Shown here one piece after another: positions 5,981-10,493 of a DNA stretch of 10,493 nucleotides (the stretch's first letter is position 1; each line of letters opens with the position of its first letter). This DNA is from Candidatus Sericytochromatia bacterium (GTDB lineage: Bacteria; Cyanobacteriota; Sericytochromatia; JACMPN01). The position numbers and the translations under genes are program-made. Below the pieces are notes generated by a model. The model saw only the letters and a program-made list of their open reading frames with translations, was not told where the DNA came from and made no database searches. The DNA lies in NCBI GenBank assembly GCA_014377495.1, contig JACMPN010000210.1, positions 1-10,493 of the forward strand. Direction: 5' to 3'.

Positions 5981-6976
5981 ATGGGCCACGGCGCCATCTC
6001 CAACAACCCGCAACCCGTGCATGTCAGTGTGGACGGGATCAAGCCCAACGACACCCTCAAGGACAGCCCGGCCCGGGCGATGATCGATGACAAGACGATC
6101 ACGATCGAGGAGCTGACCGCCTCCGGTGTGACGATCCCCGACATGAAGGCGGCCACGTTCGACCCCAAGTCGGCCCGGCTGGTTCTCAATCAACAGCTGC
6201 AGGCTGCCGGCTTCAAGCCCGATGCCGCAGCCGAGATCGCCGGCAAGATCGTCAGCCTGCGGAACCGGGACCGCTACGTCACGACAACGACCCGAACGGT
6301 CCAGGACGCCCCGACCCGCGTGCAGACCGGCGAAAAACAAATCGGCGTCGCCTACACGAACACGATAGACCGCAACACGTGGAAAGCTGCGATCCACCAG
6401 AAAACCGCCCCAGCCTGGGCCAACACCTATTTCATGCGGAACCCGGCCGAGATCAAATCCAACACACAGGGGAACTTCGCCGCCATGATCGGCAAGTTCG
6501 GCCCGACGAACGCCACGGGCGACAAGGACTTCCAGACGGCCATCCACAAGGGATTTCCCGACTCGCCGATCACAGATGCCGAATGCAGCGAAATCCTCGG
6601 CCTGATGCACAACGCCGACTCCGGCGGGGACATCAAACAGCTGCAGATCCTGCTCTGCAAGATCGATCCCGAATTCGGCAAGGTCCTGGCCGAGAACGGC
6701 GGTGTCGACGGCAAGCTGGGCCGCAAGACCACCCAGGCCAGCCAGATGCTGGATGCGGCCGTCCAACAGATCGAAAAGCCGATCATGGAGCCGGTCTACA
6801 CCGAAACGCCGGCCTCTCACACCGAGACCACCAAGACGCAGGGCACCTTCGAGATCACCCTGTACGAAGCCCCCCACAAACCCTTCAAGTTCCCCTGGCC
6901 CCACTTTGGCGGCGGCGGCAATGGCCTGCACGGCAAAAAGAGTGACCGCGGCCGGACCGATTGCTTCAAGTTCTAA
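5981..6976 (+). CDS. Uncharacterised protein with a possible peptidoglycan-binding-like segment
   Basis: A 331-residue protein I cannot assign. ATG 5981 has a strong AGGGGG ribosome site. Residues about 217-262 contain IKQLQILL, then NGGVDGKLGRKTTQASQML (around 239-257). This resembles the PG_binding_1 pattern, in which VDGxxGxxT follows a short LQ helix; the match is partial. There is no signal peptide or membrane segment, which is odd for a cell-wall binder, so it may stay in the cytoplasm, leave by a non-Sec route, or only resemble this fold. The N-terminal part is Thr- and charge-rich, with TTTTRTVQD near residue 106. The C-terminal end is unusual: a Pro/aromatic KPFKFPWPHF stretch, a Gly run, then a basic tail ending in CFKF. 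A SigB/SigF-type promoter precedes it and a strong hairpin follows it, so it is probably a single-gene transcript. Confidence 0.8.
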   Translation: MGHGAISNNPQPVHVSVDGIKPNDTLKDSPARAMIDDKTITIEELTASGVTIPDMKAATFDPKSARLVLNQQLQAAGFKPDAAAEIAGKIVSLRNRDRYVTTTTRTVQDAPTRVQTGEKQIGVAYTNTIDRNTWKAAIHQKTAPAWANTYFMRNPAEIKSNTQGNFAAMIGKFGPTNATGDKDFQTAIHKGFPDSPITDAECSEILGLMHNADSGGDIKQLQILLCKIDPEFGKVLAENGGVDGKLGRKTTQASQMLDAAVQQIEKPIMEPVYTETPASHTETTKTQGTFEITLYEAPHKPFKFPWPHFGGGGNGLHGKKSDRGRTDCFKF

Positions 6977-7016
6977 AACCGTCGGCCCGGCCGACACCGA
7001 ACCCCTAGTGCCATCA

Positions 7017-7041
7017 CACCCCGGCCGCCACGGCCGGGGTG
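7017..7041 (+). terminator. Strong GC hairpin after the 5981 gene, terminator-like
   Basis: CACCCCGGCCG (7017-7027) pairs perfectly with CGGCCGGGGTG (7031-7041) across a three-base loop; A7016-T7042 extends it. Only a short TTT follows (7048-7050), so termination may be imperfect or factor-dependent. GCCGACACC (6990-6998) could instead pair with GGTGTCGGC (7038-7046), breaking this stem; see the findings. Confidence 0.5.
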
Positions 7042-7093
7042 TCGGCGTTTGGGCGGGTGATTCTTCATGACGCGCATCGTCACACAATTCCCT

Positions 7094-7128
7094 GTTTGAC
7101 CTGGTTAGGGATCGTTTCAGACGGGTAT
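7094..7128 (+). promoter_or_regulatory. Candidate SigB/SigF-type promoter upstream of pilC
   Basis: GGGTAT (7123-7128) is an exact SigB-class -10. GTTAGG (7104-7109) lies 13 bases upstream, a half match to GTTTAA. The preceding GTTTGACCTGGTTA (7094-7107) agrees at 12 of 14 positions with the block at 5896-5909. If used, transcription would begin near 7135 and pilC would have a leader of about 150 bases. The remaining gap sequence (7135-7265) shows no other clear signal. Confidence 0.4.
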
Positions 7129-7283
7129 GGTCGAGCGGTGGGGTTGGCCAGGTAGAGTGAGATACGGGACGCACGGCACAGACTCTCAAGTCAAAGCCTG
7201 TTAGGATCAAACGAATAGGCGGCAGTCGCCGCACCCCCACTTGCTTTGGCACCAGCGGCCATATTCCGTATGAGGAGGAATGC

Positions 7284-8531
7284 ATGTCGACCTTCGTGGT
7301 CAAGGCACGGGACACCCGTGGTCAGGCCGTGCAAAAGACCATAGAGGCCGACAGCCCGCAACAGGTCCGGGCCAAACTGCGGGAGCAGGGACTCTTCGTC
7401 ACCGAGATTGCCGAAAAGAAGAACACCGACGACATCGGGGCGATGCTCTCCAAGTTCCTCAAACTCGGCACGGGCATGCCCAAGCCGGGCGACAAGGTCA
7501 AGGTCAAGCTGCGGGACATGACGATCTTTTCCCGGCAGTTCGCCACGATGATCAATGCCGGCGTCTCGTTGGTGCGGTCGCTGAACATCATGGCCGAGCA
7601 GACTGAAAACAAAAAATTCCAATCGATCATCCTGCAGGTCAAGGACAAGGTCGAACAGGGTTCCAGCCTGTCGGATTCCCTGCGGGAATGGCCCTGCTTC
7701 TCCAAGCTCTACACCAGCATGGTCCGGGCCGGTGAGGCTGGTGGTGTGCTGGACGGCGTGCTGCAGCGGCTGGCGGACTTTCTCGAAGCCCAGGACAAGC
7801 TGGCCTCGCAGATCAAATCGGCGATGACTTATCCTGTCGTGGTCCTCTTTATCGCCTCGGCGATTTTCATCTTCCTGCTCACCTTCGTGCTGCCCATCTT
7901 CAAGGACATGTTTGACGCCATGGGCGGCAAGCTGCCCGCCTTCACGGCGGCCCTGATGGGCATGTCGGCGTTCATGCGGCAGTTCTGGTATATCGTCTTC
8001 GGCGGGGCCTTCGGTATCTACTGGTCGTTCAAGAAGTTTATCTCCACCCCCTTCGGCTCCCGCTGGTTCGACGATTTCGCCCTGAAGGCCCCGGTCTTCG
8101 GGCCGTTGACCCGCAAGGTCGCCGTGGCCCGGTTCACCCGCACGCTGGGCACGCTGTTGAAGTCCGGTGTGCCGCTGGTCAGCTCTCTGGAGATCGTCCA
8201 GGACACCGCCGGCAACATCCACATCGCCGAAGCGGTGGAAAAGGTGCGGCTGGCGGTGCTCGAAGGCGAAGGCATGGTCAAACCCCTGGAACAGGCCAAA
8301 GTGTTTCCGGCGATGGTCGTGCAGATGATCGCCATCGGCGAAGAAACCGGTGCAGTCGATGCGATGCTCGAAAAGATCGCCAACTTCTATGACAACGAGG
8401 TCGAACAGTCGGTCAAGGCGCTGACCAGCTTGCTCGAACCCCTGATGATGGTCGGTATCGGCGGCATGGTCGGTTCCATCATCATCGGCATGTATCTCCC
8501 CATGTTCTCCATCATCGGAGCGATCAAGTAG
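7284..8531 (+). CDS. pilC: Type IV pilus inner-membrane platform protein PilC
   Basis: Polytopic inner-membrane protein of the GspF/PilC family that couples the PilB and PilT motors to pilin assembly. ATG 7284 has an ideal AGGAGG (7273-7278) five bases upstream. The 415 residues match the family length. The N-terminal FVVKARDTRGQAVQKTIEA...LREQGLFV is the usual opening. Two T2SSF repeats follow: the first starts near IFSRQFATMINAGVSLVRSL and holds GEAGGVLDGVLQRLA, and the second starts near ARFTRTLGTLLKSGVPLVSSL and holds GEETGAVDAMLEKIA. Membrane segments lie at about residues 183-207, 234-250 and 387-412, as expected for PilC. It is separated from pilT by two unrelated genes and about 2.5 kb. 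Copy B of the hairpin repeat begins at the last base of its stop codon. Confidence 0.95.
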   Translation: MSTFVVKARDTRGQAVQKTIEADSPQQVRAKLREQGLFVTEIAEKKNTDDIGAMLSKFLKLGTGMPKPGDKVKVKLRDMTIFSRQFATMINAGVSLVRSLNIMAEQTENKKFQSIILQVKDKVEQGSSLSDSLREWPCFSKLYTSMVRAGEAGGVLDGVLQRLADFLEAQDKLASQIKSAMTYPVVVLFIASAIFIFLLTFVLPIFKDMFDAMGGKLPAFTAALMGMSAFMRQFWYIVFGGAFGIYWSFKKFISTPFGSRWFDDFALKAPVFGPLTRKVAVARFTRTLGTLLKSGVPLVSSLEIVQDTAGNIHIAEAVEKVRLAVLEGEGMVKPLEQAKVFPAMVVQMIAIGEETGAVDAMLEKIANFYDNEVEQSVKALTSLLEPLMMVGIGGMVGSIIIGMYLPMFSIIGAIK

Positions 8532-8633
8532 GGTCGGCCAGGACGGCTTATCTGCGTTGTCGAGCCTGCCTAACGTAGCCTCCGCTACGTGTCGTTAGGC
8601 CTCTCCTAGCAGCTGGACCATCCTGACCAACCC
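8531..8633. repeat. Long palindromic hairpin element, copy B (after pilC)
   Basis: The outer arms 8531-8546 and 8618-8633 pair with three mismatches in 16. CTGC (8552-8555) pairs with GCAG (8609-8612). GCCTAAC (8568-8574) faces GTTAGGC (8594-8600), and the central hairpin is ACGTAGC (8573-8579), loop CTCC, GCTACGT (8584-8590). The blocks TCTGCGTTGTCGAGCC (8551-8566) and CTCCTAGCAG (8603-8612) are shared with copy A after pilT in the same orientation. Confidence 0.8.
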
Positions 8634-8676
8634 AACAGCTCGGCGGTTCCACTGTTCAACGGGTGCCAACATGATT

Positions 8677-8696
8677 CAGGCGTCGGCTGACGCCTG
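8677..8696 (+). promoter_or_regulatory. Perfect hairpin abutting the sigma factor's ribosome binding site
   Basis: CAGGCGTC (8677-8684), loop GGCT, GACGCCTG (8689-8696) form an eight-pair stem; T8676-A8697 extends it. The Shine-Dalgarno GAGGAGGA (8696-8703) begins inside the stem's 3' end, five bases before ATG 8709. Such a structure could limit translation of the sigma factor. I found no convincing promoter between copy B and this gene. Confidence 0.5.
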
Positions 8697-8708
8697 AGGA
8701 GGACCACA

Positions 8709-9470
8709 ATGTCACAGACGACGACGCTCACGGACGATCTGGTCGCTTGGGTCGCCAACCGGGATCCCCTCAGCCGGGACCGGATCCTCAAGGAACACAC
8801 GTCGATCATCCGGCGTATCGCCCACCAGTACGTGCATCCCGGCTGCCAGGTCGAAGACCTGATCCAGGTCGGCAGCATCGGCCTCCTGCGGGCCCTCGAC
8901 CGCTACAACCCCGGACAGGGCGTCGCCTTCCGCACGTATGCCAGCCACTTCATCGTCGGTGAGATCAAGCACTACCTGCGTGACCAGAGCCCGATGATCC
9001 GTGTGCCGCGGGATCTCTCCGAGTTTTCCAGCAAGATGCGGCACGCAGCCGAGTCCTTGGGCAAAAGCCTGGGCCGTGAGGCGACCGACGCCGAGATCGC
9101 CGCCAAGCTCGAGGTGCCTCTCCAGCGGATCATCGACTGCACCCAGGCCGAACAGAGCAGCCTCGCCCTGTCCCTGGACCAGGAGATGGGCCATGAGCCC
9201 GGCAGCGGCAAGTCCCTGGGGGATCAGGTCGAAGACAAGAGCCACCACAGCTTCCAGCTGGCCCAGGAGGACCGGATCCTCCTCGGCGAAGCCATGGCCG
9301 CCATCCGGATCCAGTCCCGGCAGGTGATCGAGTTCGCTTTTTACCAGGATTTGACCCAGACGGAGATCTCGAAAAAGCTGGGTATTTCACAAATGCAGGT
9401 GTCACGGCGGCTGCGTTCGGCTATAACAGAGCTATGGGAGCTCTTAAACGTCCGCGTCACACCTTGGTAG
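8709..9470 (+). CDS. RNA polymerase sigma factor, SigB/SigF-type (group 3)
   Basis: A 253-residue alternative sigma factor that directs RNA polymerase to a special promoter class. ATG 8709 follows GAGGAGGA at a five-base spacing. Region 2 spans about residues 25-100: VEDLIQVGSIGLLRALDRYNP (48-68) is the core-binding segment and FRTYASHFIVGEIKHYLRD (74-92) the DNA-melting/-10 helix, followed by the family mark VPRD. Region 3 follows, with the usual ReATDAEIAAKLEV type helix. Region 4 ends in the helix-turn-helix LTQTEISKKLGISQMQVSRRL (from 215), typical of SigB/SigF. Members are usually held by anti-sigma partners, but none is visible here. In Cyanobacteria the SigF member is needed for pilus expression and motility, which fits this locus. 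Its last 37 bases overlap the next gene. Confidence 0.93.
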   Translation: MSQTTTLTDDLVAWVANRDPLSRDRILKEHTSIIRRIAHQYVHPGCQVEDLIQVGSIGLLRALDRYNPGQGVAFRTYASHFIVGEIKHYLRDQSPMIRVPRDLSEFSSKMRHAAESLGKSLGREATDAEIAAKLEVPLQRIIDCTQAEQSSLALSLDQEMGHEPGSGKSLGDQVEDKSHHSFQLAQEDRILLGEAMAAIRIQSRQVIEFAFYQDLTQTEISKKLGISQMQVSRRLRSAITELWELLNVRVTPW

Positions 9471-10069
9471 CTGCAAAGTTTTTGCTTGGGGCTTCCTGTC
9501 TAGCACTGGCCCTCACTGGGTTAGCGCTACCTGCTGTCGCCAGCAGCCTGCCAGCGATGCCCGACGACACCCGTCCCGTTGTCGGGATCGGGATCGGTCC
9601 CAGTCTCAGTTTCGACTGGCGACTTTTTGACCCGTTCACCGTGGGGGCCTCCGCCGGGATGACCCTCTTTGACGGCGCCGGGTTCAATTTCAATTCCTCG
9701 TCCTTCGGGGTCGTCCGCTACGACCTCCGCGGCATGTACCTGCTGCGGGACGGCGGTGCGACGAACGTCACCATCTCGGCGGTGGCCGGGGTCTGGGGCG
9801 ACACGAGTTTCCTGCGCCAACCGGTTGAAGGCATCCCGTTCGGACTCGAAGGCGGCATCGCCCTGTCCTATCCGTTCCTGCCCCAGTTGATCGCCCGGAT
9901 CAACTTCGTCGCCGGCTATCAGTTCTTCTCATCGCCGCTGGGCGTCAATCCCGGCTATTTTCCGCCCGCCTCGGGCCTGGAGCTGGCCTATTACCCACTG
10001 CCGAACCTGGAGCTCACCGTGGGCTACAACGGCCAGGGCGACATCCTCGGCCTGCGGTGGCACATCTAG
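9434..10069 (+). CDS. Predicted outer-membrane beta-barrel protein with signal peptide
   Basis: A 211-residue exported protein. ATG 9434 lies inside the sigma gene (37-base overlap, different frame), suggesting translational coupling. Residues 1-36 are a Sec signal: basic KRPRH, a long hydrophobic core, then a likely cut after AVA (34-36). A later TTG (9464) would also give a hydrophobic leader but lose the basic residues, so ATG is preferred. The mature part alternates short strands and Gly/aromatic turns (VGIGIGPSLSFDW, FTVGASAGMTLFD, YDLRGMYLL, LELAYYP, LELTVGYNG), as in small outer-membrane barrels. It ends in LRWHI, not a terminal Phe, so the barrel-assembly signal is not classic. A lipoprotein is unlikely because GASC lacks a proper lipobox. 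The codon mix at the start is less GC-rich than the rest. Confidence 0.75.
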   Translation: MGALKRPRHTLVAAKFLLGASCLALALTGLALPAVASSLPAMPDDTRPVVGIGIGPSLSFDWRLFDPFTVGASAGMTLFDGAGFNFNSSSFGVVRYDLRGMYLLRDGGATNVTISAVAGVWGDTSFLRQPVEGIPFGLEGGIALSYPFLPQLIARINFVAGYQFFSSPLGVNPGYFPPASGLELAYYPLPNLELTVGYNGQGDILGLRWHI

Positions 10070-10088
10070 GGACAATGCGGACCCCGTC

Positions 10089-10493
10089 ATGAGCCCCCTC
10101 CCGACCAGCCAAGAGACGAACACCCCTTTGCCAGGGGAACTCAGCGCAACCACGGCGGCCAAACCCCACGCACTGAACAGGGGCGGGGTGGGTCCGGCCG
10201 TAATCGCCCTCATCCTGGCCGCCGGTACGGTCATGCCCTCCTGGTCCCAGACGTCCCCCGTCCCCCCGCTGCCCCTGCCGATCCGGGTCCAGCCAGTTCC
10301 GACGCCGACGCCCACCCCGTCACCCAGCCTGCCGCCGACACCCGGTGCGGTGGCCCCGCGGCCGATGCCCCTGCCCATCCAGCCGATACGGCCGGTAACG
10401 GCGCCCACCGCCCAGGCCGTGCCGCCCGTGGCCCCGCTGCCCGTGCGGGCGGTCGCCACCCCAACACCTGTCGCCCCCATTCCCGTGAGGCCC
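10089..10493 (+). CDS. Proline-rich, membrane-anchored or secreted protein (3' end missing)
   Basis: ATG 10089 opens a frame that stays open to the window edge (135 codons), 19 bases after the barrel gene and probably in its transcript. The first 33 residues are polar, then VGPAVIALILAAGTVMPSWSQ (34-54) is a signal anchor or late signal peptide. An internal GTG (10188) is an alternative start that would make this hydrophobic stretch N-terminal. The rest is strongly proline-rich with repeated PLPI/PxPTPTP phrases. A short cytoplasmic end, one membrane helix and a Pro-rich periplasmic arm resembles TonB, but the decisive C-terminal domain lies outside the window. The ribosome site is weak; a five-codon reading frame (10075-10092) overlaps the start. 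Confidence 0.6.
   Translation, partial: MSPLPTSQETNTPLPGELSATTAAKPHALNRGGVGPAVIALILAAGTVMPSWSQTSPVPPLPLPIRVQPVPTPTPTPSPSLPPTPGAVAPRPMPLPIQPIRPVTAPTAQAVPPVAPLPVRAVATPTPVAPIPVRP

Noticed and set aside
5975..7315. 446-codon open frame on the - strand across the 5981 gene
   Set aside because: It runs across the terminator-like hairpin and the pilC start and has no clear ribosome site; the + strand gene has a strong Shine-Dalgarno and a promoter.
7191..8222. 343-codon open frame on the - strand opposite pilC
   Set aside because: Shadow of pilC, which is certain from its domains and membrane segments.
9485..9502. Lipoprotein signal (GASC) in the barrel protein
   Set aside because: The residue at -3 is Gly rather than Leu/Val/Ile and the hydrophobic core continues well past the Cys to a normal AVA cut site.

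Overview
GC-rich, densely coded bacterial DNA with every real gene on the + strand. The core is a type IV pilus (T4P) motor set: an extension ATPase (PilB family, 1555-3549), a retraction ATPase (PilT, 3670-4755) and the inner-membrane platform protein (PilC, 7284-8531). They are followed by a sigma factor of the SigB/SigF general-stress/sporulation type (8709-9470). A pilB-pilT-pilC order, with a SigF-class sigma factor connected to pili, is known from Cyanobacteria. The window could therefore come from a non-photosynthetic relative of that phylum (Sericytochromatia-like), but this is a low-confidence inference and no rRNA or other marker is present.

Layout: (1) 1-1449, the 3' part of a Pro/Ala-rich protein carrying three copies of an acidic LDSSLDDLFGL motif and a C-terminal Roadblock/LC7 domain (MglB-like fold). 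(2) pilB, with an N-terminal MshEN-type domain and an unusual C-terminal tail of three zinc ribbons. (3) pilT, behind a leader that can fold. (4) Between pilT and pilC, two genes I cannot assign: an all-helical 237-residue protein (5166-5879) and a 331-residue protein with a possible peptidoglycan-binding-like segment (5981-6976). (5) pilC. (6) The sigma factor, whose 3' end overlaps a predicted outer-membrane beta-barrel gene (9434-10069). (7) The start of a proline-rich, membrane-anchored protein that runs off the right edge.

Non-coding signals: two related long hairpin elements sit directly after the stop codons of pilT (4755-4881) and pilC (8531-8633). They share conserved blocks, while their central stems differ by compensatory changes. 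Upstream of the 5981 gene is a near-perfect SigB/SigF-type promoter (GTTTAA, 14 nt, GGGTAA), which the sigma factor encoded about 2.8 kb downstream could recognise. A partly matching site with the same upstream GTTTGACCYGGTT block lies before pilC. Perfect small hairpins abut the Shine-Dalgarno sequences of the 5981 gene and the sigma gene.

Working model (inference): a T4P motility module whose motors may respond to c-di-GMP (MshEN) and to a polarity/adaptor protein (Roadblock plus repeated docking motif), with part of it under a SigF-like regulon encoded in the same locus.
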